This document shows, one piece after another, positions 22,695-34,300 of a DNA stretch of 64,000 nt. The first letter of the stretch is position 1. Every line of letters begins with the position of its first letter. Source of the DNA: Hygrophila difformis. Taxonomy: Eukaryota > Streptophyta > Magnoliopsida > Lamiales > Acanthaceae. Below the pieces are notes generated by a model. That model saw only the letters and a list, made by a program, of their open reading frames with translations. It was not told the origin of the DNA and ran no database searches. The position numbers were made by a program, and so were the translations under genes. The stretch spans positions 48,843,417 to 48,907,416 of the forward strand of contig JAOANR010000011.1 in the NCBI GenBank assembly GCA_030278955.1, in the 5' to 3' direction.

Positions 22695-24405
22695 ATCACA
22701 TGTATATAATGCATATTTAGCTTTTCACCTTTTGGACATGAAGGGGGGTATTTAGTAATTAACTATTACTAGTTGTTAGTTGTTTTATGTAATTAAAAAA
22801 AACCCATAATTATGGTATTTATCCCATATTATGTTATTCTTGTGATTTAAATTGGATATATATATACACATATATTATGTTTAAAATCATATCGCATTCA
22901 AGCTCTTAGATTTAGCTTTTGTTTGGATTTCATGGCATGAATTTGAGCCTAATCTTATAATAACTGAATACATAAAATTTTGGAACTCATTTGATAGGCA
23001 CGAGGATTTCTTGGCATAAAATTGGACTTGTATATATGTGTGGCTTATAAGTTATAACTGAACACGCAGAAAGGATCAAAATTTTGCTCACTTGATTAGT
23101 ATGAAGGTGGTAGGTGGAAACATAACTTGTATATATGTGTGGATTATAACTTGATTAGTACGAGGATTAGTCCTTGAAAATTTGGACTTAGAACCAACTC
23201 GTTGTTATCCATAGGGGCACCGTACCAATGGGTCTAGACAGATAATTCTCGGAGCCGAACCGAACCCAAGTGTAACAACCCTACCCCGGGCTGGGCCTGC
23301 AGACCATGCACTCCAACCCCTCCCCATGTGTGAAATCACATTCACCCCATGGTGGGTTGTTGGGAGTGGGATTTGAACACCCAACCTCCCCTTTAACAAC
23401 CACCCCAAGGTAAAGTTGTTAACAACCACCCCAAAGTAAAGTTGTTCACCCCATGGTGGGTTGTTGGGAGTGAAATCACATAAAAGTGCACTTTTATGTA
23501 ACAACCCTACCCCGGGCTGGGCCTGCAGACCATGCACCCCAACCCCTCCCCATGTGTGCCTTCCAGGCCTCAGCCAAGCACCCCATGGTGGGTTGTTGGG
23601 AGTGGGATTTGAACACCCAACCTCCCCTTTAACAACCCCTAAAGGTAAGGTTGTTAACCATGTGAGCTGGTCTGCACTCCAACCCCTCCCCATGTGTGAA
23701 ATCACATTCACCCCATGGTGGGTTGTTGGGAGTGGGATTTGAACACCCAACCTCCCCTTTAACAGCTCACATGGTTAACAACTTTACCTTGGGGTGGTTG
23801 TTAAAGGAGAGGTTGGGTGTTCAAATCCCACTCCCAACAACCCACCATGGGGTGAATGTGATTTCACACATGGGGAGGGGTTGGAGTGCAGGGTCTGCAG
23901 GCCCAGCCCGGGGTAGGGTTGTTACACCAAGCCTCGGACTGGATCTTGGGTTTAGCAGCAAGCGATCCAACCCCGACACATTGCATTCCACATTACCCGA
24001 AAACAATTACTGCCTCCATCACATTTAAAACGTCCCATTTGGACTTTTAACATTGTTGCTTATACATGTTTGACCTAATTTATTTTTTAAAATTATATAA
24101 AAAATATATTCATGTGTAATCTTGTTGGATTCGTCTTTTCGCATAGTTTTATAACATATATTTTTTTATAATTTTTACTTCTCTACATTTTAAAACATTA
24201 ACTATTAAATATCTGTTTGGTGTACACTGCCGTTCGGTTGTATTTTTGCTGTTTGGAGATTTGTTTCTCCTACTTGTTTCAGATTATGATTTTCTGGAAT
24301 TACTTTTCAAAAAACTATTAAATAACTGCATTGGAATGGGGATACAGATATAGATTACAAATCTAATTATTCAAAAACTAAAAATAAAAAAAATTAAATT
24401 AACTA
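22695..24405 (+). repeat. SWEET repeat unit copy 3, gene lost
   Basis: After the 3' flank of SWEET copy 2, the unit restarts near 23040 ('gcttataa...gcagaaaggatcaaaatttt') and continues through 'gaccaactcg'-like and 'agcgatccaacccc' landmarks to 'attacaaatctaattattcaaaaac' type sequence near 24353-24375. There it preserves the site hit by the Helitron in copy 1. No SWEET exon follows. A 656-bp fold-back element interrupts it at 23271-23926. Confidence 0.65.
23271..23926. mobile_element. Fold-back element with tRNA-like B boxes
   Basis: The ends are inverted copies of each other (TGTAACAACCCTACCCC... and ...GGGGTAGGGTTGTTACA, with about 35 bp matching). The element is flanked by the 5-bp direct repeat CCAAG (23266-23270 and 23927-23931). 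The interior is made of repeated and inverted blocks such as 'ccatggtgggttgttggga' and 'acacccaacctcccc'. Read on the side near 23815, 'gttcaaatccc' fits a pol III B box. There is no real protein. The open frames here come from the repeats. Confidence 0.75.
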
Positions 24406-26226
24406 GATTTTTTCGACCGCTGCGCATGGGTGTTGAACTTATAGGAGGATATAAAATGATAATATTTTTTGGATTACATAGATTCAAAATCTTTTGTTTG
24501 TGTTTTCGGTTTTTCTTTTTCTTTTTCTCTTTGTCCGCCTTCTCGGACTTATTTACCAAAAAAAAGTCTTTTGTTTAAAAGGGTGGTTGAAAGGAAATTC
24601 AAACTCGCAACTAAGTAGAGAGATAACATTAAATAAAATAAATTCAACACTTTTGAATGACAATTTAGTACTTGAGTGGCAATTCAGTATTTCAGCAAAT
24701 GCTAAATTTCTTGTATTCAAACAACCCCAAAAAAACGAAGACAATATTTATTTCCTATTAAACAATGTGTGTTACTTTATGAGACCCAAAAAATCCATGA
24801 AAAAATTCAATTCCCACAGATCGAGTTAACTAATGGAGAATAAATAATCTCATAATAAAAGGTGTAATTTGAGCAACATTACTATTAATTGGATAGTATT
24901 TAATAAAAAATGATAACTTTAATTTTTGAGCCACAGGGTCAACTCCAATTATTAACCACAATTGCATGATTTCTGTGTATCCTGATTCAAGATACAATCC
25001 TAATCCCCGCCCTTCCATCTTCCCCATTGGCCCATTCTCACTTTGGGCACAAGTTGATTAATTGATTTGAGACGGGAAAGAATACAAGAATTTATTACAA
25101 ATCTACTTTGGGCCCGACCTTTGATTAAGTTACCGGATTCTCATATCGCCTGAGTTTGATTTTGCTGAATTTTTTGAGTTTGGGGGAAGAATTTTGCTGG
25201 TGCGAATCTTTGCTAAGGAGTTGGTTGTTTATGTGATTTCACCGCTTCTATCCACTCAACCAAAACACTAATATGTGTATCTCATTTCATTTTGATTTTA
25301 AAAATAAAATTATTATTATTATGATTTTAGTTTTTAAGGTTTTAATATAGATTTACGATTCCAATTATTTTAATTATATATTCATGCAATCTAAACAAAT
25401 CTATTTAAAAACGGATCCAAATATAAATAAATTAGGATAAAACTTTGTTATATAAATTTACTAGTTCAATTATTCAAACCTCCCAAGAATTCCGATATTT
25501 ATTTGTACAATAATAACAAATTTACATATTGATTCGGATCCGACCCGAGAATTGAAACCGATCTGGAGTTGGGTTGGTATTGGTTCTTAAAAATTTGGAC
25601 CCAAAAACGACCCGTTACCATATATAAGGACAACAATGGGTCTAGGTCAGCAAAACCGAACCGAACCAAGCCTCGGATTGAGTCTTGGGTTTTGCAACAA
25701 ATAATTGAGACAATCAAATGTTCTTTTTTTGTCGGGCATTTTTTCAATAAAATCTAAAATCTGGAACGGACCCATAGTCTGTACTTTCTTGTGGCTGCAA
25801 AGTTGTGTTCTCATTTTGAATTTGTCTTGTGTTTATCAATTAAAGTGTGTTAAAAATATGGCCAACCAAATATAGCGAGCAAACGGGAATATTCCTTAAA
25901 TGAACATATTGAAAATGGAGGATAATCATGCAAAAATGAAAAGTTCTTGAGCGTGTGTAATCACGAATCAGTAAATGTCAGTTCACATTTCTAGTCATAG
26001 AAAAATTAAGAATGATTTTGAAAGGGGGGGAAAGAAAAAAAAAAAAAAGGATATTGTAAAAAATCTCTGGCCTACAAATCCGGGGGCAAAAAATGATATG
26101 TGTGTTCAAGAAACGGATTAATTGATTTTTACTAATTAATGATATTGAGGGAGAAAAGATGGAAGTCTCAAACCACCCGATCGCCGGCCGTTTCAGTGGA
26201 AATCCTTTTCCGGACGCGAGTTTCAC
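24406..26226. other. Intergenic, with a fourth partial SWEET-unit copy
   Basis: 25555-25765 again shows the unit landmarks ('aaaatttgga', 'acaatgggtctagg', 'ccaagcctcggattgagtc', 'gggttttgcaacaa', 'ttcaataaaatctaaa') but no gene. The rest is AT-rich and without coding signal. 26030-26150 probably contains the 3' UTR of the next minus-strand gene. Confidence 0.55.
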
Positions 26227-26673
26227 TCACGCACCTTCCTTGCATTGGCCGGTCGTCGCCGGAATCGCGGCATACCTGGATGAGAAGTCTCGGAAAGCTA
26301 CGTCGGCCTCGGCCTGGTCGTTTTCCCCCATTCCATCATCAAAATTCAGGGAATAACTGAACGCGTCGTACTGGAATGTCGCCGGCTTGGCCGTTTTGCT
26401 GTTGAACCGGGGAATAAACGTCTTCCACCTCGGTCCAGCGGCGACTTCCGACCACTCCCTCAATTTCTTCAATGCGTCCATCCGTTTCGCGCACCAGCTC
26501 GATCGAGCTCGGTCTTCGATTGAAATTCGCTCCCAATCATCGGATCGCGCGGACCTAAAGCAAGGGAATTTCAGAGGAAAGCAGTAGCAGTGTCTGGAAA
26601 AAGTCGCCGTTTCCTGTACATCGTCGGAAATGTAATCTTCTTTCGGGAGCGATTCAGCGGAAGATTGCGCCAT
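26227..26673 (-). CDS. Small conserved plant protein of unknown function
   Basis: A single-exon ORF of 148 codons plus stop on the minus strand, GC-richer than its surroundings, as expected for a real gene. I recall a plant-specific family, often labelled 'stress-induced protein' or uncharacterised, with the same blocks. They are a 'DALKKLREWSEVAAGPRWK' segment, a basic 'FIPRFNSK' stretch, 'FQYDAFSYSLNFDDG' and a terminal 'FRDFSSRYAAIP'. No signal peptide, membrane segment or catalytic motif is visible. The start is placed at MAQSSAES because the family usually starts with a short Met-Ala-Ser-rich leader. An in-frame Met eight codons upstream (26697) is possible, but it follows a splice-acceptor-like 'cttgcag'. 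Biochemical function is unknown. Confidence 0.72.
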   Translation of the reverse strand: MAQSSAESLPKEDYISDDVQETATFSRHCYCFPLKFPCFRSARSDDWERISIEDRARSSWCAKRMDALKKLREWSEVAAGPRWKTFIPRFNSKTAKPATFQYDAFSYSLNFDDGMGENDQAEADVAFRDFSSRYAAIPATTGQCKEGA

Positions 26674-26697
26674 CAATCGATGAATTGGAACAAACAC

Positions 26698-28099
26698 TGC
26701 AAGAAGAGTTGATCAAGATAGTGAATTTAGGGTTTGGTTCGTGATTAACCACGCATCTTCACAAACCCTAATTTCCCTTCGTCTCCCCCGTAACAAATCA
26801 TTTTTCTGATTTCCGTTACATGTGTGTGTATATATATGTGCAGGGGTCAGGGGATACGGCAGACGGGAAACCGGGAAAAACCGGTGAGAATTGGCGGAGC
26901 TGTAAAACTGCCTACAAGGCTACAACTGGAAATGTTGGTGGAGTAGCGGGCCTCAGGCCTTCTGCAGTAGTAATACCTCCACTCCAGGTATTTAAGTGCC
27001 ACATCACCGCCACTTTAAAAGTTAAATACCTTTAACTAAATACCCAACTCTTCTCCCAACAATAATACCCAAAAAGTAGGTATTTAGGGGGCCCACTTAC
27101 TATTATATTTATTATATCATTTATATTTTAATTATCAATTATAGAAAATAATGTAATTTTAAATAAATAATAATTAATATTTTTCAAATATTTTAATTAT
27201 TTAAAATTTTAAATTATTTAAATAAATTACTCAAAAAAATATTTTTAAATATTCATATTACAAAAAATACAAATTCAAACCAAACATAATAAGGAAAAAA
27301 TATAAATGTAATGATAAATAGTTCGCAAAGTCTAATTAATAATAATTAATTATAACTAATTAAAATCACAAAGTAATTAAAAAATTTAACAAAATACTAT
27401 ATGAAATATTTAATTTTTATATATTTTGAGAAAAACAAAAATAAAGATAATTAAAATAAGACAAACATCTCAAATAATAAAAAACCCAAAAAATACCAAA
27501 AACCAAAACAAAATAAAAAGAAAAAGAAAAAACCTGCTGCACCTAGAAAGATGTGCCAAAAACTTGGGTAGTAAATTTACTACCTCTTCCAAATTCCTTC
27601 ATTCATCCCAATGGTTAAATACCCACATTTTAGGTATTTGGTTGTGCCATGTCAACACCTTCCCCACCATTGGGGAATGCCTCATTAATTGACCAAGTGC
27701 CACGTGGATGAAGTCCAATTCAAGGCTTAACGGTCGAATTCACGTAGACCCTAATTTTGACCGCCTCAATTCTTGGTGATTAATTTTTATTTTATTTTTT
27801 GATACACTTTTGGTATAGTTTTTTTTAAATACTGGATATCTCCGGACCACATTGGACTTAGACTAATCTCATGATGATGTGTTATATGGGCAACGAATGA
27901 CATTTCTCCCAAAACAATTTTTTTGCATACAAAAGACTCGAACCAGAGACCTTGTTTAAACAACTAGAATCAAATCCACTCAAATGAACTGTTATTGGTT
28001 GGTAAAGTAGTTTTTGTAGTTTAAACAGTAAATATAGAAGTTTTCTTTTATTTTTGTTTACTTTAATAGTCAAATGGCATCATAAAAGAGAATGTGAAC
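26698..28099. other. Intergenic region, MITE-like but unresolved
   Basis: 26810-26850 has a TG/TA simple repeat near the presumed promoter of the minus-strand gene. 26980-27720 is very AT-rich between related phrases ('aggtatttaagtgccac' and 'aggtatttggttgtgcc'), which suggests a MITE, but I could not fix its ends. No gene was seen. Confidence 0.4.
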
Positions 28100-28222
28100 T
28101 TATCATAGTAGTTAAATCTTCCTCGGTTTGATTTCCCACCCAACTCCTTATTCCGTGCTTTTATTTCCTTTGTAATTTATGTGGCACGGGCTCTTATCAC
28201 CCTTTCTTACTGTTCAACAAAA
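28100..28222 (+). mobile_element. SINE family A fragment
   Basis: 'tcggtttgatttcccaccc' followed by 'cctttgtaatttatgtggcacgggct' and 'ttactgttcaacaaaaaaag' matches the 3' two thirds of the SINE at 61301-61462. The A-box part is degraded. Confidence 0.55.
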
Positions 28223-28338
28223 AAAGAAAAACTTACAACAACTATAAATTTCATATATACTTTCAAAAGATTACAACAGTCAACAAATGCCTCAAGCGTA
28301 GTTAACATGTACGGCCTGCAAATTACCGCAGTAAATCA

Positions 28339-31300
28339 TCAAACGAGGTAAACCATTCCTACTTCCAGCGTAGACGCCCGGGGAAAGCTCGAAACGTACG
28401 AAGGCGCTCTAGCATTCCTCCGCAGGAATTCGTATCCCTTATTGATTGCCAACTTCTTCAACAGGCTCGACCCCGGCTTGGCCTTTACATAACTCTGTGC
28501 TAATATGAATGCCATCCCCGATTCCCTTGCTTCTATCAGTTCTTGCAGCTCCGCACGTTTCTCGTTGTCGATCCGCGGGCTTTCCGGGAGGATGAATCTC
28601 ACTCGCTTCCTTGGAGTCGAGCTGATTTCACTGGTTTCTGATGTGGTTGCTGCTGCTGCTTTGGGCGAACCTTGATCGCCTTCGTAGAGTTTGAATCCGT
28701 TGGGGTTGGCTGAGGTGGTTCCGATGACTGACATTTTCTCATCGCTATCAGAATTTCGCAACGGACTGGCTGAGACGGACCCCTCTGACCGGATGAACTC
28801 GGCTATGCTGCAAACAAGGTCCTTTTCAAAGGCGACATCGTCCATGGTCGTGTCGCGGTACCCATATCGCGCAATGCACCGGTAAACTCTGTACTCCTTG
28901 GGCCCGATTCTCCCCACCAGGAACCTCTCGTCGGGTCGCACGTGGGGGACGGGAACATACTTGATGCAGAACAGGACTAGGACCTGATGGAAGGCGGGGA
29001 GGTTCGTCACAAAGTGGGAGAAGACGTAAGGGATGCCCGAGACGAGCTCTGTGTGTATCAGGCCAATGCCACGGACACGAACTAATCCGAGGTCGGGAGT
29101 CAGGTTCAAAAGCCAGTTGATGGAGACTTTGTTGTGAACATCGAATTCGTACTTTTTCAGCGTGCCGTAATGCCATACATACATTATGACGAGGAATATG
29201 AAGGAGAGCGCGACCGGGACCCACGCCCCTTCGCGGAACTTGATCAGGGAGGCCGAGAAGTAGAGCGCCTCAAGGGAACCGAAGAAGAATATGAAAGAAA
29301 TGGCGAGCAGGACGCTCTTGTTCCAGCATAAGACAATGACCAAAGACATGAGGCACGTCGTGACCAGCATCACAGTTATAACCACGAGCCCTGCTCCATC
29401 GAGGAGAGAACATATGCTACCTTAATAAGTACAATGATTGCTGAAATTTGTACGCACGAAAGAGCAATGGAGCTTACCCGAAGCATTGCTGATGTGTTTC
29501 GTGTCCCTAAAGCCAATGGTAACAGCCAGACAGAGCAACATTAGAGTCCAATTGATCTCAGGAATGTAAATCTGACCGCAAATTTTAGAGGAAGTGTGTA
29601 TAATCTTGACCCTTGGGAAGCAACCCATCGCGCAGCACTGCTTGATAATGGAAAATGTCCCGGTGATGATGGCTTGGCTTCCCACCACTGCAGCCATTAT
29701 AGCAATTGCAAGAACTGGCCACCTTAATTTTTCTGCAGGAAAGGGGAAACCATGTCAACGACGAACTCTTAAAAGCTGCAAAAACCATCCAAAGCGAAGC
29801 CAAAAAGTTCAAGGAGCGTGTTATAAGTATACCAGGCACCGACACATAGAATCCAATCTGGTAGTCACTATCAATCATGTGATGTTTGGAGAGATAAGCA
29901 GCTTGTCCCATGTAAGCCAGGATTAATGATGGGTAGACAACAAAGCTAAAGGCTATCTGCAGTAAAATAGCTGCCAGTTATATGTGTTTGCCATTAACAA
30001 CCTCATGCTCAAATATAACTGAAGTTCATAGCAGAATTTATTTACCTTAATGGACAACTGCGAAAAGTGTCCAAGATCAGCAAACATGGCCTCTGAACCT
30101 AAATTTTTTTACACACGTGCGCCAGAAGAAATGTAAGCACTAAATAGATATCCTAACAATAGAGCAACATTGTACCGGGAAGCCTTTATGTACCTGTTAT
30201 GCACAACAAAATCCCGCCCAATGACATCCAGCCCCGTTTCTGTGTTTTCTTCAAGAATTTGTACATGTGATAGGGAGAAAGTGCTTTGTAAACATATGGA
30301 TTCCAGTGAAATATGTTGTACACTCCAATGGCGCTGATGCAGAACAGCCACGTTATCACAATAGGGGCAAATATAAAACCTATACGATGGGTGCCATAAT
30401 GTTGCAGATAAAATAAGAACACTAGTATGGCGCAAGCAACTGGTACTTCGATATCTGGAAAAAAAAAATCACATAAAAAATCCATCATTTGGTAACAGCT
30501 GAAAAAAGATTTGGAATTAATATAACATATATGGATATCTTTTCATCTCCCTCTTTATCTAGAATATGCTAGGTTCATCCAAACATGTAGGAATACAAAT
30601 TACTTTCCATTTTCTTTCTTCATGGTATTCAACAGCAAACATTCGCAGAAATTAACAATAATGCATAAGAGCCAGGTAATATATTGTATCAATGAATGAA
30701 CAAAGGAAATTTATATTGCAAGATTCTTAAAAGGGAAGTGGAGACAATCAATTAGTGAAAATGGATTCAACTATGATCAATTAGTGAAAATGGATTCAAT
30801 TAGAGAAAATTTATATTTCAATACACCCTTTTTTCATTTTAAAATTTCCGGTTGTAAGGATATAGGAGTATATGTTTTCAAATACACAATGATCATGCTA
30901 GTTTTTCTTCACCATATAGAAACCTTAATACAATAATTTTAAGCACAGACTAGCTACTATATTTTTGAGAATTTGATTTGAATTATGCTACGAACATTCT
31001 TCAACTTTACACATTATCACCATTGTGCAGGACCAGATAGATTCTTTACAGATAAGCAAATAAGCAATGTTATCCAGAAGAAAACAAAAATCTTAAAAAT
31101 ATGAGCACTATAAACAAGTTGCATCCCCACTCAAGTTGATGCCTTGTGCATATCCACCAGGGAAAGACGGCGACCTAACTTTACATATATGTGAAAGCAA
31201 TTTGACATATTTTGTCCTGATAAAAAGAAAGGCCCACAAATAAAGCATTTTGATTAAAATTCTACATAACTTTTCTTGTCCTAATATTACACATCTGTTG

Positions 31301-34300
31301 AACTAAATTGCCCCCCTGATTACAATAGAATCGTGGAACATGACCAAAGGGCAAAGAGAACTCATTGAATTGTTATACTTATATCCTTTGGGCCCGACCA
31401 GTGTCTCTTGATATTCTCTACTTATTTTATCACTGTTGTATGTCTCATACTCTTAACACACTTAGCAATACAAATATATGTATCTCTTAAATCCTTAAAA
31501 AATCGAACAAGATAGCCAACGGACGGACACAAATTTAAATAAAGTTACTGCCGGCAAGAAACTTAAGGATTTCCTCAAGCCATTGACAAAGGGACAATCC
31601 TTGTAGTATACTCAATTGGATGGTAGAGTTATAGACAATCATTCCTAATAAGTTACACATTAAAAACACGATAAAGGGACCCCATAATTAATATAAAAAA
31701 AAAAAAAAAAACTTAAAACACCAACACAAGCAAGTCCAATAAGAAAGCTAAAGTAAAAACTCACATTCATGATGATGCTTTGACACGACGAGCTCTAATC
31801 CAGACACTGCAGAAAACACTACAAAAACAATCAAACAGTTAATTAGTACTAATTACCAACTGAGCTCAAAATTGCCACCAAAACACAATCTCCAAAATTC
31901 ATACCCGAAATCGCTGGCGTAAGAACACCATCACCAATCACCATACAAGTCCCAATCAGGGCCAATGTAAGTAGCATCCTCTGCAGAACACTATGCTTCT
32001 CCATGTTGGGAATTCACCAAACACTTCACAAGTTCAAAATTTGCAGCGGACAAACAATTCCCAAGTTGTTAGAATTTCGCAGGAACATTAACAAAAACAA
32101 GCAAACAAGAACACAAGGATTTACGTGGAAAACCCTTCCAATTCGAAAGGTAAAAACCACGAGGCTCTTGAGCCTATCTCAAATCCACTATCACCAAAGG
32201 AGATTACACCAAAGTCTGCTCAAATCACAACAAAAGATGTGGCCTTACAACAACACAAAGTCACCACAATCTCAACTCCACCAAGAACACCAAATCGAAA
32301 ATAAGAACTCAAAACTGCAGCCCCGAACAGAAAATTATACAAAAATTTCTAACCGTTGAAATTCGATTTCCACCGTACAAAATCAAGAACAAGATGTCCC
32401 GCACCTGCTGTAAAAATTTCAACCCGATCGGACAAGGTTTGGTGTGCCGATTGGCCGGAAATCGAAAACTGAACGGAGAGGATGGGTTTCTGCGTTTTTC
32501 TTCCTGCTGCTGCTATTTTCTTTCTCTGTTTGGCTATTATGTGGCGTCAATAATTTTGCCAGCTTCACACATCAATTATTCTTCTTTGGCAGCTCAATTT
32601 AATAATATACATGGGTGCCCATTTCAATTAACTTTGTTGACTTTAAGAGTTGGGAGGACCCCAACAAATCTCCCCCTCCTCCCGACTATGTGGAGGAACT
32701 TGTCATCCCGACAAGTGAGCAACAAAATTCAAATTTCCATCTTGGTACACATTTCGTAAACATATCAGCTCCATTATCATCTGTATGTACCTTCTCAAGG
32801 TATATCGACTTCTCATCCAACACGTCACGCAACCAATGATATCTCGTATCAATGTGTTTAGACTTTGAATGAAAGCTAGGATGTTTACTAAGATGGATAG
32901 CACTTTGATTGTCACAAAATAAGGCATACCTCTCTTGAGCATAACCAAGCTCGTTGAGAAATTTCTTCACCCAAAGCATTTCCTTGCACGCTTCAGTAGC
33001 TGCAATAAATTCAGCTTCAGTTGTTGACAATGCAACACATTTCTGCCTTCTAGACTGCCAAGAGATTGCTCCCCCTGCAAAGACAATCACATAACCTGAA
33101 GTGGATTTGCGAGTATCAATATCACCCGCCATATCAGCATCAGTGAAACCACGAAGAACTAAATCTTCACTTCCAAAACAGAGTTTCAAATCTGATGTAC
33201 CACGAAGATATCTCAAGATCCACTTCACAGCTTTCCAATGTTCTCTTCCAGGATTTGAGAGAAAACGACTTACAGTGCTCACACCATGGGCAATATCAGG
33301 CCTTGTACATACCATTGCATACATCAAACTTCCAACTGCTGATGAATATGGAACATTTTCCATATCTTTCTTCTCTTCTTCAGTGGAAGGACATTGAGAA
33401 ACACTCAATTTCATGTGTGTTGCCAATGGAGTACTAACAGGCTTAGCATTTTCCATATGAAACCTTTGAAGCACCTTCTGAATATAATTCTCCTGAGATA
33501 GCCAAAGTTTACCAACTTTTCTATCCCTCAAAATTCTTATGCCAAGAATTTGATTTGCAGCTCCCAAATCTTTCATAGAAAAACACTTGCTCAACTCTTG
33601 CTTCAGCTCCCTAATTCTTGAAATACTCTGACCAACAATTAACATGTCGTCAACATAGAGCAGCAAGATAATGAAATCATTTTCAGAATACCTCTGCACA
33701 AATACACAATGATCAGAATTGAGCTTTCGATAACCATGCTGTTGCATCACTGACTCAAACTTCTTGTACCATTGTCGAGGAGCTTGTTTCAAACCATACA
33801 AGCTCTTTTTCAATTTGCAGACATAATCTTCTTTGCCCTGCACTTGAAATCCCTCAGGTTGCTCCATATAGATATCTTCATCTAAATCACCATGAAGAAA
33901 TGCTGTCTTCACATCCATTTGTTCGATCTCCAAGTCAAGACTTGCAGCCATAGCTAACACAGATCGAATAGAAGACAATTTAACTACTGGAGAAAAGATT
34001 TCATCAAAATCAATTCCTTTTCTCTGCTCGAAGCCTTTAACCACCAATCTTGCCTTATACTTTGGTGTCAAAGAACCTTGTTCTTGCTTCAGCCTGTAAA
34101 CCCACTTATTTTTCAGGGCTCTTTTTCCTTTTGGTAATTTTACCAACTCAAATGTATCATTATCATAAAGAGACTTCATCTCATCATTCATAGCATGCAA
34201 CCAATGCTCTTTATCCACACAGTCAATTGCTTCATCAAAGCATTCAGGTTCTCCTTCATCAGTCAAAAGGACATATTCACTAGGTGAATATCTAGTAGAC

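Noticed and set aside
23205..24028. Several long open frames on both strands with similar proteins
   Set aside because: They arise from the GC-rich direct and inverted modules of the fold-back element. The proteins are low-complexity translations of repeats.
32003..32359. ORFs on the plus strand over both copia LTRs and antisense to gag-pol
   Set aside because: They are shadows of the LTR and of the minus-strand polyprotein.
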